64,000 nucleotides of DNA from Xenorhabdus bovienii SS-2004 (GCF_000027225.1 NC_013892.1:3720001-3784000); one strand, 5' to 3'; positions 14,205-23,880 are shown, counted from the first letter of the stretch. Notes: generated by a model from the letters alone, not told the origin. Numbers and translations: made by a program.

Positions 14205-16001
14205 TTATGGCATTAATTGTACTGCGTTACTGCTGTCAGCGCTTTTATTAACGGTGCTGTCAACAGTGGCATCAATATTATTGGCTGCATTATTCTCGAT
14301 AATGATGCGGCCATTGTTAAACTGCATCCACGCTAGATGGCGTAATATTGTACAATCATTTGTAACGGAAAGCTCTCCCGACGCCCCCTTCATATGGAAC
14401 CCAGTGCCTTGCTGTAGCTGTGTAAACTGATTAGCCAGTGACCATGCATCTATGCCCATAGCATAGAGACGCATCAGGGAATAGTCATTGGCAAATTTAC
14501 TGGCGGCTTGTTGCATTAATGGCAAATTGACGCCTGTCAGCAATGGAATGTCACTAAACTGCATGCCGTCCATTTCCAGACGGAAATCCGGCCCGACACC
14601 CGCCTTATTACTGCGTGAATTAGCATAGAGCGCGGGTTTCTTACGGGAACTGATTGCCATATCGATCATTGGCTTGATGAGAGTCAGTTCATCCGTTGTC
14701 GCTGCAATGTAAACGGCATCGACGGCACCACTGGCAGAATTTGTAGGGGCGCTTGTGGCGATCACCGCTCCGTTCGTTTTGAGCGGTGATTCCCCCGCAT
14801 CCGGCAGGTAAGCACTGACTGGAATGGGCGTACCAGATAAACGAATGCCAATACCCCGATTGATGGATTGCTTCATTTCACCCAGTGTTCCGAAAGTCTG
14901 TTGCAAAGCCACATTACCGCCCAATTTCTGCCATTCTTCTGCGAAGGCTTTAGTTATCCGATTACCTAGCTCGTTACGTGGCACTAATATTAATGGATTG
15001 CGTTTTTGTTGCTGCCAGAGATGTAAAGCCGCATTTTGCGCCTCATTTTCAGGAGACAGGGAGAAATAGCAGATATTAGGCCGCGATTGTGAAACGTCCA
15101 GTTCGTTGAGGGCGAGAATGTTCAATAGCGTATTAATTTGTACCAATTGTTCCACACTCGGTTTCAGCAATGGTCCAACAACCAGCGTAATACCATCTTG
15201 TTCAGCTTGTGCCAGCAGGTTGGTGAGTGGTTGGCTGTTGGTATCATAGACTTTCACCGGCTGATCGTTGACGGGGACAGCAGCAATAGTGTTTGAAATT
15301 GCCGAGACTGGAGAAGATGACAGTGCGGTTTCAGTCGTATTTGCTGCTACCCCTGCTTCTGGCGCTGATACGGTAGCATTTACAGGCAAAGTTGGCTGTG
15401 GCAGTCCTTTTTGTGCATCAAGGAAGCCTTGACGGATTGCCTCACCGAACACTTTTGCCTGACCGCTCAGGGGGAGGAATAGCCCGATAATGGCATGGCT
15501 GTCCTTTGGCTTGAGCAGCATTTGTTGCAGCGAAGTGGGCAAACTACGGATAGCAGGGTTATCTGGATAGCGGGTACGCCAGTCAGTGATGGCAGTACGT
15601 AGCTTATCTAGATCTTGTTTATTGACGTGATAGGCATTGAGTAGGTCAAGCCAGCCCTGAAGCGTATACTCATTGGCATTAATCACCAGTTCGCCCAACT
15701 GTTGTGGGGAAAGATGCGTCAGTACCTGCCATGTATCATCAATGTTTTTCTGGTGAGCAGCGTCGTCTGCGGTATGTGTTTCCAGCGCAATATAAGCGCG
15801 GATAACATCCAGAGACGGTTGATTATGAGCTGCATCAATAATGGACTGATAGCGGTTAATCTCTGCGCTGATCTTGTCTTGTGGCTTAGAAGGTGGTTGC
15901 CCTTGCTGTTCTGGCGTGGTACACCCTGCAATAATCATAGTCGACAGCAGCGCTGTGCAGACTAAACCAGTTTTGAAACGCACAAAAATTGAGGGAAGCA
16001 T
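14205..16001 (-). CDS. lpoA: Penicillin-binding protein activator LpoA
   Basis: 598 residues. LpoA is an outer-membrane lipoprotein that reaches through the periplasm to stimulate the transpeptidase of PBP1A. The signal peptide ends in TMIIAGC (lipobox). A TPR-like N-terminal domain runs to about residue 220, followed by a low-complexity Ala/Ser/Val/Pro linker (about 225-275) and a periplasmic-binding-protein-like C-terminal domain. The ATG at 16001 (MLPSIFVRFK) matches the E. coli MVPSTFSRLK start; a longer frame to 16073 overlaps rsmI. The protein is about 80 residues shorter than E. coli LpoA (678). Confidence 0.92.
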   Translation of the reverse strand: MLPSIFVRFKTGLVCTALLSTMIIAGCTTPEQQGQPPSKPQDKISAEINRYQSIIDAAHNQPSLDVIRAYIALETHTADDAAHQKNIDDTWQVLTHLSPQQLGELVINANEYTLQGWLDLLNAYHVNKQDLDKLRTAITDWRTRYPDNPAIRSLPTSLQQMLLKPKDSHAIIGLFLPLSGQAKVFGEAIRQGFLDAQKGLPQPTLPVNATVSAPEAGVAANTTETALSSSPVSAISNTIAAVPVNDQPVKVYDTNSQPLTNLLAQAEQDGITLVVGPLLKPSVEQLVQINTLLNILALNELDVSQSRPNICYFSLSPENEAQNAALHLWQQQKRNPLILVPRNELGNRITKAFAEEWQKLGGNVALQQTFGTLGEMKQSINRGIGIRLSGTPIPVSAYLPDAGESPLKTNGAVIATSAPTNSASGAVDAVYIAATTDELTLIKPMIDMAISSRKKPALYANSRSNKAGVGPDFRLEMDGMQFSDIPLLTGVNLPLMQQAASKFANDYSLMRLYAMGIDAWSLANQFTQLQQGTGFHMKGASGELSVTNDCTILRHLAWMQFNNGRIIIENNAANNIDATVDSTVNKSADSSNAVQLMP

Positions 16002-16064
16002 ACTGTATCCAGTGATGTTTTTTTCAAAGATGCTCAATTTTAAATCGGTCATTCGGATGAAACA

Positions 16065-16937
16065 ATGAATCAAACCAATCGAGCAGTGGTTACGACATCC
16101 ACGCTATATGTTGTGCCAACCCCTATCGGAAACCTTGGGGATATCACTCAGCGCGCACTTGAAGTTCTTAAACATGTCGATCTGATTGCAGCCGAAGATA
16201 CGCGACACACTGGCCTATTGCTTCAACATTTTGCCATTAATGCGCGCATGTTCGCACTTCATGATCATAATGAACAGCAGAAGGCAGATCAAATACTTGC
16301 GAAATTAGAGCAAGGTTTGAGCATTGCTCTCGTGTCTGATGCAGGAACACCATTAATCAACGATCCGGGCTATCATGTTGTCCGCCGTTGTCGTGAAGCG
16401 GGCATTAATGTGGTTCCACTACCAGGTCCCTGTGCAGCGATCACCGCGTTGTCTGCTGCCGGATTGCCTTCTGATCGTTTTTGCTACGAAGGTTTTCTGC
16501 CGGCAAAAAGTAAGGGACGCCGGGATACACTGCGCGATTTGGCGCAGGAGCCGCGAACGCTGATCTTCTATGAATCGACACATCGTCTGTTGGACAGTTT
16601 AGAAGATATTGTGGAAGTGTGGGGCGCTGATCGTTATGTCGTGTTGGCACGGGAGCTGACCAAAACGTGGGAATCCATTAAGGGTATGCCTGTGGGTGAG
16701 CTTTTGGCATGGATCAGAGAAGATGAAACCCGTCGCCGGGGAGAAATGGTACTGATTGTTGAAGGCTATCGTAAACCGGCGGAAGATTGCCTGCCGCCAG
16801 AAGCCCTACGAACACTGGAACTACTACAAAAAGAACTGCCCTTGAAGAAGGCGGCGGCATTGACGGCGGAGATTCATGGTGTAAAGAAAAACGCACTGTA
16901 TCGCCATGCCCTTGAGCAAATCGAAGAAGGTGCGTGA
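16065..16937 (+). CDS. rsmI: 16S rRNA 2'-O-ribose C1402 methyltransferase
   Basis: 290 residues. RsmI methylates the 2'-OH of C1402 in the ribosomal P site using SAM. It has the tetrapyrrole-methylase-like fold: [15 protein letters not shown] at the N-terminus, [26 protein letters not shown] (SAM-binding loop), [18 protein letters not shown] and FYESTHRL. The gene is divergent from lpoA with 63 bases between the starts, as in E. coli. Confidence 0.96.
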   Translation: MNQTNRAVVTTSTLYVVPTPIGNLGDITQRALEVLKHVDLIAAEDTRHTGLLLQHFAINARMFALHDHNEQQKADQILAKLEQGLSIALVSDAGTPLINDPGYHVVRRCREAGINVVPLPGPCAAITALSAAGLPSDRFCYEGFLPAKSKGRRDTLRDLAQEPRTLIFYESTHRLLDSLEDIVEVWGADRYVVLARELTKTWESIKGMPVGELLAWIREDETRRRGEMVLIVEGYRKPAEDCLPPEALRTLELLQKELPLKKAAALTAEIHGVKKNALYRHALEQIEEGA

Positions 16938-16967
16938 AAAGGCCTATACATCGGATATCAAACCCCT

Positions 16968-16973
16968 TATAAT
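16968..16973 (+). promoter_or_regulatory. rnpB -10 promoter element
   Basis: A consensus TATAAT lies 7-8 bases before the inferred 5' end of the RNase P RNA, within TTATAATCCGCGCC. The G+C-rich discriminator fits a stringently controlled stable-RNA promoter. A clear -35 box is not seen. Confidence 0.65.
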
Positions 16974-16980
16974 CCGCGCC

Positions 16981-17368
<388 letters not shown>

Positions 17369-17374
17369 AGATTC

Positions 17375-17415
17375 AGCCCTATAGAGCTTTGGCTTTATAG
17401 GGCTTATTCTTTTTC
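17375..17415 (+). terminator. rnpB terminator
   Basis: Inverted repeat AGCCCTATA / TATAGGGCT followed by TATTCTTTTTCTG, immediately downstream of the RNase P RNA. Confidence 0.85.
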
Positions 17416-17451
17416 TGGGCAGATGAAAAACGTGCTGTCAGAGTATGAGAA

Positions 17452-18153
17452 TCAGCCACCCAAATCGATTAGCAGCCCCTGAAATGGTGTGTCTGCCCGC
17501 AGTTTTAGCAGCAATTCTTCCTGAATAAATACCCCATCCCCACATTTGATTTCCACGTTGGCATGATTGCTGCCGCTGATTTTTGCATTGCCACGGATGG
17601 ATTGCAGATAAGCATTTTTTCCCCGCAAAGGCAGAGTTTGTATATCGCTGGTCTTGATCACCAGATAACTTACCCATACCTGTTGGCGCAGGAACATGCT
17701 CTTGTTTTCTGACGAGGGAGAGGCCAGTAATGTTAATGGTCGGTTTGGCAGTACTGTGCGTTGCAACGGTAGCGGCTCCTGTTCCGGACAGGCATTGAGC
17801 CAGAGTTGCATGCGTGTCAGCGGGATTTCATCGCTGATATTATGTTCACTGTAGCGAATGTCCTGACGGGCGGAAAACAGCAGGCAGTCTCCTTGGCGTG
17901 CATGAATATGACTTCCCTCACTATCCCGGTATTGGGCTTCGCCTTGCAGGATAATATTCAGAATATCGACGTGGGGATACGCTTTTGGCTGAAATTCAGC
18001 CTTAGGCGCAAGGACTTCCTGATTAAGGACGCGCAATGCGCCATAGTTCAAAAATTTTGGGTCGAAATAGTGGCCGAATGAAAAAGTATAGCGCGCTTTG
18101 AGCCAGCCATAATCGGCTTTACCGCATTGATTTGCTGTTCTAGTTATTATCAT
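17452..18153 (-). CDS. yhaK: Pirin-family bicupin YhaK
   Basis: 233 residues, the E. coli YhaK length. YhaK is a cytosolic bicupin described as a marker of nitrosative/oxidative stress; its biochemical role is unsettled. The start MIITRTANQCGKADYGWL matches the family. The N-terminal cupin includes FGHYFDPKFLNYGALRVLNQ and YPHVDILNIILQGEAQYRD; the C-terminal cupin ends LLIDLGG. A longer frame to 18192 would begin inside the dispersed repeat, so I use the ATG at 18153. It is divergent from yhaJ, its usual neighbour. Confidence 0.92.
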   Translation of the reverse strand: MIITRTANQCGKADYGWLKARYTFSFGHYFDPKFLNYGALRVLNQEVLAPKAEFQPKAYPHVDILNIILQGEAQYRDSEGSHIHARQGDCLLFSARQDIRYSEHNISDEIPLTRMQLWLNACPEQEPLPLQRTVLPNRPLTLLASPSSENKSMFLRQQVWVSYLVIKTSDIQTLPLRGKNAYLQSIRGNAKISGSNHANVEIKCGDGVFIQEELLLKLRADTPFQGLLIDLGG

Positions 18154-18173
18154 GACCGTCATCTCTTTGCCAA

Positions 18174-18218
18174 TATGCCCTTCATCTTTCAAGCTGCAAC
18201 TTGAAATCTATGGGGATA
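18174..18218. repeat. Dispersed imperfect palindrome, copy 2
   Basis: TATGCCCTTCATCTTTCAAG, then GCTGCAACTTGAAATC, ending TGGGGATA. Nearly identical to the repeat at 13757-13803. It lies in the yhaK-yhaJ intergenic region. Confidence 0.7.
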
Positions 18219-18310
18219 AACCTAATTTTGCCTGATCTTAATTATCTGGACGTTGAAATGTTAGCCAGTTAATCTGGTTGCTATATTCAAAATTACTGAT
18301 TGAGAAAATT

Positions 18311-19207
18311 ATGGGTAAAGAACGGGCGCTTACATTAGAATCCCTGCGCGTTATGGATGCGATCGACCGACGGGGAAGTTTTGCGGCAGCAGCGGATGAA
18401 TTGGGGCGTGTGCCTTCTGCATTAAGCTATACCATGCAAAAATTGGAAGAAGAGCTGGATGTTGTATTGTTCGATCGATCGGGTCATCGCACGAAATTTA
18501 CCAATGTTGGCCGGATGTTGCTGGAGCGGGGACGGTTATTGCTGGAAGCCGCAGATAAGCTCACGGCAGATGCAGAAGCCCTTGCCCGTGGATGGGAAAC
18601 TCACCTGACTATCGTCTGTGAAGCGTTGTTTCCCGTTGTATCGCTGTTCCCCCTTGTGGATAAACTGGCGAAAAAATCGAATACACAGTTCTCATTAATG
18701 ACGGAAGTGCTGGCAGGGGCTTGGGAACGGCTGGAAACAGGGTATGCGGATATTGTTATCGCACCAGATATCCATTTCAGGCCCTCTGCGGAAATCAATT
18801 CACGTACACTTTATTCCATCAATAACGTCTATGTTGCCAGTGTGGATCATCCTATCCACCATGAACCCGAACCTTTATCTGATGCCACGCGGGTCAAGTA
18901 CCGTGGAATAGCAGTCGCTGATACAGCAAGGGAGCGCCCTGTGCTGACAGTGAAATTATTGGATAAACAAGCACGGTTAACCGTCAGTACGTTAGAGGAT
19001 AAGCGTCGTGCACTTTTGGCGGGTTTAGGGGTAGCAACGATGCCATACCCGATGGTAGAGCAGGACATTGCCGAAAAACGACTACGGGTTATTGGTTCGG
19101 AATACAGCCATGAAACCAACATCATTATGGCATGGCGGCGCGATAGTATGGGCGAGGCCAAGTCGTGGTGCCTGCGTGAAATACCCAAACTGTTTATGAA
19201 GCAATAA
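18311..19207 (+). CDS. yhaJ: LysR-type transcriptional regulator YhaJ
   Basis: 298 residues, as in E. coli. The N-terminal winged helix (about residues 6-65: TLESLRVMDAIDRRGSFAAA, then GRVPSALSYTMQKLEEELDV) is almost identical to YhaJ, and the C-terminal effector domain ends SWCLREIPKLFMKQ. E. coli YhaJ responds to aromatic compounds and regulates yqjF-yhaK genes and virulence traits; here it lies between yhaK and yqjF, which supports the same local targets. The ATG at 18311 (MGKERALTLE) aligns with the family; an upstream in-frame start adds 11 unmatched residues. Confidence 0.95.
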   Translation: MGKERALTLESLRVMDAIDRRGSFAAAADELGRVPSALSYTMQKLEEELDVVLFDRSGHRTKFTNVGRMLLERGRLLLEAADKLTADAEALARGWETHLTIVCEALFPVVSLFPLVDKLAKKSNTQFSLMTEVLAGAWERLETGYADIVIAPDIHFRPSAEINSRTLYSINNVYVASVDHPIHHEPEPLSDATRVKYRGIAVADTARERPVLTVKLLDKQARLTVSTLEDKRRALLAGLGVATMPYPMVEQDIAEKRLRVIGSEYSHETNIIMAWRRDSMGEAKSWCLREIPKLFMKQ

Positions 19208-19292
19208 AATATTCATGAAATGAAGCCCCTTTACTGAGAATCCACAGTCAGGGGCTTTTGGCAATAGAGGATAATTTTGAAATGGCCGGCAA

Positions 19293-19688
19293 TTACCAGT
19301 TTTTATTCAGTGCGCGGTCAATACTGAATTTTCCAGGCCCCATCATCGCCAATAGTAGATAACCTGCACCGATGGCCATATTTTTCAAGAACATTGTTTG
19401 GTTCATGCCATCTGAAAAATCGCTGTGGAACAGAAGTGCTGTCAGAATACAGAAAATAAACGTAAATACCGCAGTGGTACGCGTCAGCAGACCGAACAAT
19501 ACGGCAAGGCCACCACCCAGTTCAAGTAAGATAGTGAGTGGCAGTAAAATTCCCGGAACTTTCATTGCCTCCATGAACTGCTGTGTCCCCGCATAAGCAT
19601 CACCCAGCTTCCCATATCCTGCGATAATGAACAGGGTTGATATTAAAATGCGAGCCGCCAACAGGCTACTATCTTCAAATTTTTTCAT
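19293..19688 (-). CDS. yqjF: DoxX-family inner-membrane protein YqjF
   Basis: 131 residues with four hydrophobic segments typical of DoxX/SURF4-like proteins (LLAARILISTLFIIAG, LLPLTILLELGGGLAVLFG, TAVFTFIFCILTALLF, AIGAGYLLLAMMG). It begins MKKFEDSSLL, matching E. coli YqjF (MKKLEDVGVL), with GGAG six bases before the ATG at 19688. E. coli yqjF is induced by nitroaromatics through YhaJ, and yhaJ is adjacent here. Function in the membrane is unproven. Confidence 0.92.
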   Translation of the reverse strand: MKKFEDSSLLAARILISTLFIIAGYGKLGDAYAGTQQFMEAMKVPGILLPLTILLELGGGLAVLFGLLTRTTAVFTFIFCILTALLFHSDFSDGMNQTMFLKNMAIGAGYLLLAMMGPGKFSIDRALNKNW

Positions 19689-20580
19689 GAACATCTCCAA
19701 GATACAGAAGGCAATGATAATAAAAGGTCTGTTTATATTTTTAATGACCAACTCATGAGCTAAAAAACACAATTTGTTAATCATGAGTTGATGGCAGGTA
19801 TTCTAAGGAGAGAGGTTATTTGTTGATAGTAAGGAATATTAACAATTTATTGCAGTTTTTTTGAAGGAATTACCTGACATACGAAAAAGGATTTGAAAGA
19901 GAATAAGAAAAAGACGAGAGATGAAAATAGCATTAGCGCTCGTTCAGGTTTCTGCGTGGACACTATCGTGAATTTGACCACCCGAAAGCTCAAAATGAAC
20001 AGAGAATGCTCGTTCTCATCCGGTAAAGAATGCTTTCCAAGGTCAAACGGTGTTCAGGTTTGTCTAAACCCATCCGGTGTGTTGCATCAATGCAGATAGC
20101 TTATTCCAATGGAGATCGGTTAACATAGCTCGCGGCATGATGGTGAGGGCTGGTTGTTTTTTGGCGAAAGTAATTATACTAAATCATCACGCTGCCTAAT
20201 AATCCCTTGCAAAACGTCAACACGCCCTATTATATTGTTAATGTAACTGTCCGTGTTTATGGAATATTAATTGATTTCAATAAATGAGTTGGGTTTATGC
20301 TCTGGAAAATGAATCTTGTTTTTTTGAACATAAACCTTCAATTAAAATCTCTTTTCTGTCCTCTCTTCGAAAGATAATTACAATGGTTCTTCACTTTCCG
20401 CAATCGGCCTGTCCCCGAGGCTTTTTAAGGCCTGTAATTTCTCCGGCGGAGTACTGACACAACTGGCCAGTGACTTAAACATTTCGTGATTGCATACCTT
20501 GGGGTTTGAGGTCCATTGGAGCGAAAAACCTACGTTTAAAGAGTAACAGTCTGATATATCAACCTATGAAAGATTTCCCA
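19689..20580. other. Long intergenic region upstream of ampC
   Basis: About 890 bases without a convincing gene. A 68-codon frame (19893-20099) lacks a ribosome-binding site and is not recognised. Around 20400-20460 there is a short G+C-richer patch that may be remnant DNA. No ampR-like regulator is present. The region separates yqjF from the inserted beta-lactamase gene. Confidence 0.4.
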
Positions 20581-21747
20581 ATGATGAAAAAATTTGTAAT
20601 CAATACCTTGGCCTTTGCCACAATAGCAACCTCTCCGTTTTATGCCTCAGCACAAAAAACACTGACGGCGCAACAGGTTGAAAAAATTGTCAATGATACG
20701 CTTACGCCGCTGCTCGAAAAACAGGATATTCCCGGTATGGCTGTCGCTGTGATTTATGATGGAAAGCCGCAATTTTTTAACTACGGCGTGGCGGATATAA
20801 AAACTCAACGCCCGATAACGGAAAATACCCTGTTTGAACTAGGTTCGGTCAGCAAGACCTTTACCGGGATCGCCGGGGGATATGCCATGCAAACCGATAT
20901 TCTAAATCTTAATGATCCGGTGACGGCGTACAGTCCTGAGCTAACGGGCAGTCAGTGGCGGGATGTTAAAATGCTGCATCTGGCGACGTACACTGCGGGG
21001 GGACTTCCTCTTCAGCTCCCGGATTCGGTCACGGATCAGAAGTCATTGTGGCAGTACTACCAGCAATGGAAGCCACTGTCGGCACCTGGGATGATACGCA
21101 ATTACTCCAATGCCAGTATTGGCTTATTCGGTGCGCTGGCTGTAAATAAAAGCCAGTTGACATTTGAAACCTATATGACGAAGTATGTTTTCCTGCCTTT
21201 AAAACTGACGCATACTTTTATAACCGTCCCTGAATCTATGCAGTCAGATTACGCGTGGGGATATAAGAATGGTCAACCGGTTCGCGTCACACCGGGCATG
21301 TTGAGTGCAGAAGCCTACGGGGTAAAATCTACCACGCAAGATATGGTGAAATATATGCAGGCCAATATGGCTCCGGACAGCCTGCCTGCCGATAACGATA
21401 AGTTAAAGAAGGCTATCCTCGCGGCTCAGTCTCGTTATTACCAAGTGGGAAACATGTTCCAGGGATTGGGATGGGAAATGCATAACTGGCCTATCAATCC
21501 GCAGAGGGTGATTGCCGACAGCAACAATGACATCGCTTTACAACCGCGTGAGGTTGAGGCACTGATACCGCCACGCTCTGCCGTACCGGCATCCTGGGTG
21601 CATAAGACCGGCGGTACCGATGGCTTTGGAGCTTATATTGCTTTCATCCCGGAGGAGAAAATTGGCATTGTAATGTTGGCTAACAAGAACTATCCAAATC
21701 CTGTCCGCGTGGAAGCTGCGTATCATATTCTTAAGGCATTGCGTTAA
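20581..21747 (+). CDS. ampC: Class C (AmpC-type) beta-lactamase
   Basis: 388 residues with a Sec signal peptide (MMKKFVINTLAFATIATSPF, cleavage near ASA|Q); periplasmic serine beta-lactamase hydrolysing mainly cephalosporins. The nucleophile motif is LGSVSKTF (precursor Ser89, Lys92). The tyrosine motif is Y175-S-N177 where most AmpC have Y-A-N. HKTGGTDGFG supplies the KTG triad, and LHLATYTAGGLPLQ is characteristic. I chose the ATG-ATG at 20581, matching MMKK of AmpC; the frame extends to 20506. No divergent ampR is seen, so inducible control of the classical kind is unlikely. It sits inside the otherwise conserved yqjF-yqjK block. Confidence 0.92.
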   Translation: MMKKFVINTLAFATIATSPFYASAQKTLTAQQVEKIVNDTLTPLLEKQDIPGMAVAVIYDGKPQFFNYGVADIKTQRPITENTLFELGSVSKTFTGIAGGYAMQTDILNLNDPVTAYSPELTGSQWRDVKMLHLATYTAGGLPLQLPDSVTDQKSLWQYYQQWKPLSAPGMIRNYSNASIGLFGALAVNKSQLTFETYMTKYVFLPLKLTHTFITVPESMQSDYAWGYKNGQPVRVTPGMLSAEAYGVKSTTQDMVKYMQANMAPDSLPADNDKLKKAILAAQSRYYQVGNMFQGLGWEMHNWPINPQRVIADSNNDIALQPREVEALIPPRSAVPASWVHKTGGTDGFGAYIAFIPEEKIGIVMLANKNYPNPVRVEAAYHILKALR

Positions 21748-21940
21748 GGGTGATGCTGTGTCGGATAAGCGCGGTCTGGTAACAGGCTGCCTTATCTGAC
21801 GGAAGTAGTTCTGCTAATTTTGCTTATATAAAAACGCTCAAGTTTTGAAGGCTTTTATTTTTTATGGCACAGAGAGAGCAAAGGACTGAGCGATACATTT
21901 ATCTTGATTGGCTATAAAACTAAGATTGGAGACGGGAAAT

Positions 21941-22240
21941 TTAGGTTATTGCGACCGATAAAACCGACTTAATCCCCCTAATAAATCCCAAAAGGCTAAC
22001 CATACGGCGTGACCCGCGATAAAACTTCATGGGATGGCATATCCCATAGATCAGTGCGATACCCGAGCCAATGGCGACATAAGGCTTGAAGGCAGATAGG
22101 GTTTGCCAACCTCTGTCATAAGGCTGAGTGATATCAAGCCAGTGTTGGGTACACTCTGAAAGTGAGTGCCGTTGCTGCTGTATTTCCAGTAATAACTGCT
22201 GTTTTCGCCATTCTCGCTGTTGGCACCGTGACTTATTCAT
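21941..22240 (-). CDS. yqjK: YqjK-like membrane-associated protein
   Basis: 99 residues, the E. coli YqjK length. There is a basic helical N-terminus (EWRKQQLLLEIQQQRHSL), a conserved D-x-x-x-P-Y-D-R-G-W region, one hydrophobic segment (VAIGSGIALIYGI) and a basic tail. It probably associates with the inner membrane like its partners YqjD and YqjE; function unknown. The ATG at 22240 is preceded by GGAGG nine bases upstream and overlaps the yqjE stop by 8 bases, indicating translational coupling. Confidence 0.85.
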   Translation of the reverse strand: MNKSRCQQREWRKQQLLLEIQQQRHSLSECTQHWLDITQPYDRGWQTLSAFKPYVAIGSGIALIYGICHPMKFYRGSRRMVSLLGFIRGIKSVLSVAIT

Positions 22241-22634
22241 GATGGTCATCCTCCAGCATTTTGCGATCTATTTTTAGCTGTTCACGGGTTGAATTGAAAA
22301 AAATCAGCTTTCTGCTTTTCCTGATCGTCCATATTGCACCAAATACGGCAAGAATCAGCAGAATGCCTGCGGTAATAGCCATTGCCGTTGCTCGATAAAC
22401 AGGATCAATGACCCAGAATATCAATATTAACAGGCACATCAGGCCAAAGGTCGCAAGTAATAGCGTGAACCCAATCAGCAGCAGCAACTGCACCAGCGTG
22501 GCCGTATTTTCTTCCAACTCAACGGCTATGAGCCGGATACGGGTTTCAACCATGCTAACAACAATCGCTGCCACTCGTCGTAAAGTATCAAAGATCCCTT
22601 TGCCGGGGCCTTGTGAACGGGGTGATTGGATCAT
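22233..22634 (-). CDS. yqjE: Phage holin family protein YqjE
   Basis: 133 residues. An amphipathic N-terminal region is followed by two long hydrophobic segments (LLLLIGFTLLLATFGLMCLL and AITAGILLILAVFGAIWTI) and a charged C-terminal helix, the layout of the holin superfamily III proteins. It lies one base after yqjD and overlaps yqjK, so the three form an operon. In E. coli the yqjDE genes are under stationary-phase (RpoS) control; the promoter was not identified here. Confidence 0.9.
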   Translation of the reverse strand: MIQSPRSQGPGKGIFDTLRRVAAIVVSMVETRIRLIAVELEENTATLVQLLLLIGFTLLLATFGLMCLLILIFWVIDPVYRATAMAITAGILLILAVFGAIWTIRKSRKLIFFNSTREQLKIDRKMLEDDHHE

Positions 22635-22635
22635 C

Positions 22636-22941
22636 TCAGCGTTTTGCCAGTAGAATACCTAACACAACACCAACTGCTGCACCGATTCCTACACCTGTCC
22701 ACGGATTGTCACGAACATAATTATCCGCACGACCTGCCATTTCCTTTGTTTGATCGACCAACTTATCGCTGGCATCACTGAGCGTGACTCGCGCATCTTT
22801 CAACGTTTTTTCTGCTTTACTACGTAGTTTTTCCAATTCAGCCTTGGATTTGTCACCGGAACTATTGAGAACTTCTTCCAGCGTATCCGCAAGGGATTGC
22901 AATTCAGTACGTAAATCTTCAGAGTTTTTCTTCTGCGACAT
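22636..22941 (-). CDS. yqjD: DUF883 membrane-anchored ribosome-binding protein YqjD
   Basis: 101 residues. A long coiled-coil-forming helical region (about residues 5-75) is followed by a C-terminal tail anchor with glycine-zipper spacing (GVGIGAAVGVVLGILLAKR). YqjD/ElaB-family proteins bind ribosomes near the inner membrane in stationary phase. It heads the yqjD-yqjE-yqjK operon. The E. coli genes mzrA and yqjC, which normally lie between yqjA and yqjD, are absent: the 267-base gap is too short for either. Confidence 0.92.
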   Translation of the reverse strand: MSQKKNSEDLRTELQSLADTLEEVLNSSGDKSKAELEKLRSKAEKTLKDARVTLSDASDKLVDQTKEMAGRADNYVRDNPWTGVGIGAAVGVVLGILLAKR

Positions 22942-23127
22942 ATTATGCTCCTGAAATATACGATGGATGAATTTCTAACATAGTCTCTTTTATAAGGAGT
23001 TTAAAGCACAGATGTCAAAAATCATCCTGTTCTTCCTGAGATTAATCTTAAATTCTGTTTGACAGATAGCTATTGGATAAAGAAATAGGAAGGCCAGTTG
23101 AGGAGGAAATTTACCGGAAGTTCAATA

Positions 23128-23160
23128 CCCTGTGGTATGTTTTGGCTCGATACCACAGGG
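23128..23160 (-). terminator. Hairpin between yqjA and yqjD
   Basis: 11-bp perfect inverted repeat CCCTGTGGTAT / ATACCACAGGG with an 11-base loop, 48 bases past the yqjA stop. It lacks a T tract, so it may be a terminator, an mRNA-stabilising hairpin or a REP-like unit. Confidence 0.5.
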
Positions 23161-23208
23161 AAAAGCCAGCCTTTGTATTGGCAGAAGAAAAATTATCACG
23201 ACAGGATA

Positions 23209-23880
23209 TTACTGAGGAGGATGGTTAGCACGTCTCTTACGCCAGATGACCGTCAGACTGCCAATTAAGCCAATGAGTAGCAAACCCAGTGGTAACAGAA
23301 CGAGAAAATTCATCACATATTCTTCGTATTGACGGAAAAGCGGACTTTTGCCAAGAAAATAACCTAAAGTAGTTAATATGATGACCCACAGGAACCCACT
23401 TAACCAGTTGAAAATCTGGAAACGTCCGTTTTTCAGCCCAGCAATTCCTGCCAGTGTTGGCAGCAGGGTTCTGACAAATGCAAGGAAACGACCGATCAGC
23501 AGTGCAGATAAACCGTGGCGGTGGAACAGATTGTGCGCACGTTGGTAATAATGAGTGGGAAGATGTGACAGCCAGCCTTGAACCAATTTGGTATTACCAA
23601 GCCACCGTCCCTGAAGATAACCCACCCAGCAACCAAGGCTTGCTCCGGCGGTGAGAATGAATATCGTCGCGGGGAAGCTCATGGCATCTTTTGCGATCAA
23701 AACGCCAACTAATATCAACAGGCTATCGCCCGGTAAAAAAGCCGCAGGCAATATCCCATTTTCCAGAAACAGGATCGTAAATAGCAGGATGTAGATTGCC
23801 CATACTAATGATGGGTTAGCCAGTGTTTCATAATCTTGGTGCCAAAGTGCATAAATCAAGTCTGTTACAATTTCCATCAA
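23209..23880 (-). CDS. yqjA: DedA-family membrane protein YqjA
   Basis: 223 residues with several membrane helices. DedA proteins are undecaprenyl-phosphate/phospholipid flippase relatives required for proton-motive-force homeostasis, alkaline tolerance and drug resistance in E. coli. The conserved acidic residues are in FLENGILPAAFLPGDSL and the essential arginines in GRFLAFVRTLLPTLAG. Near-identity to E. coli YqjA across QGRWLGNTKLVQGWLSHLP supports the name. It is followed downstream by the yqjDEK operon after loss of mzrA-yqjC. Confidence 0.93.
   Translation of the reverse strand: MMEIVTDLIYALWHQDYETLANPSLVWAIYILLFTILFLENGILPAAFLPGDSLLILVGVLIAKDAMSFPATIFILTAGASLGCWVGYLQGRWLGNTKLVQGWLSHLPTHYYQRAHNLFHRHGLSALLIGRFLAFVRTLLPTLAGIAGLKNGRFQIFNWLSGFLWVIILTTLGYFLGKSPLFRQYEEYVMNFLVLLPLGLLLIGLIGSLTVIWRKRRANHPPQ

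Noticed and set aside
13795..14430. 211-codon plus-strand frame over yraN and the end of lpoA
   Set aside because: Antisense to two well-conserved genes; cysteine-rich, no family likeness, no ribosome-binding site.
19893..20099. 68-codon frame in the ampC upstream region
   Set aside because: No ribosome-binding site, no recognisable content; possibly degraded DNA.
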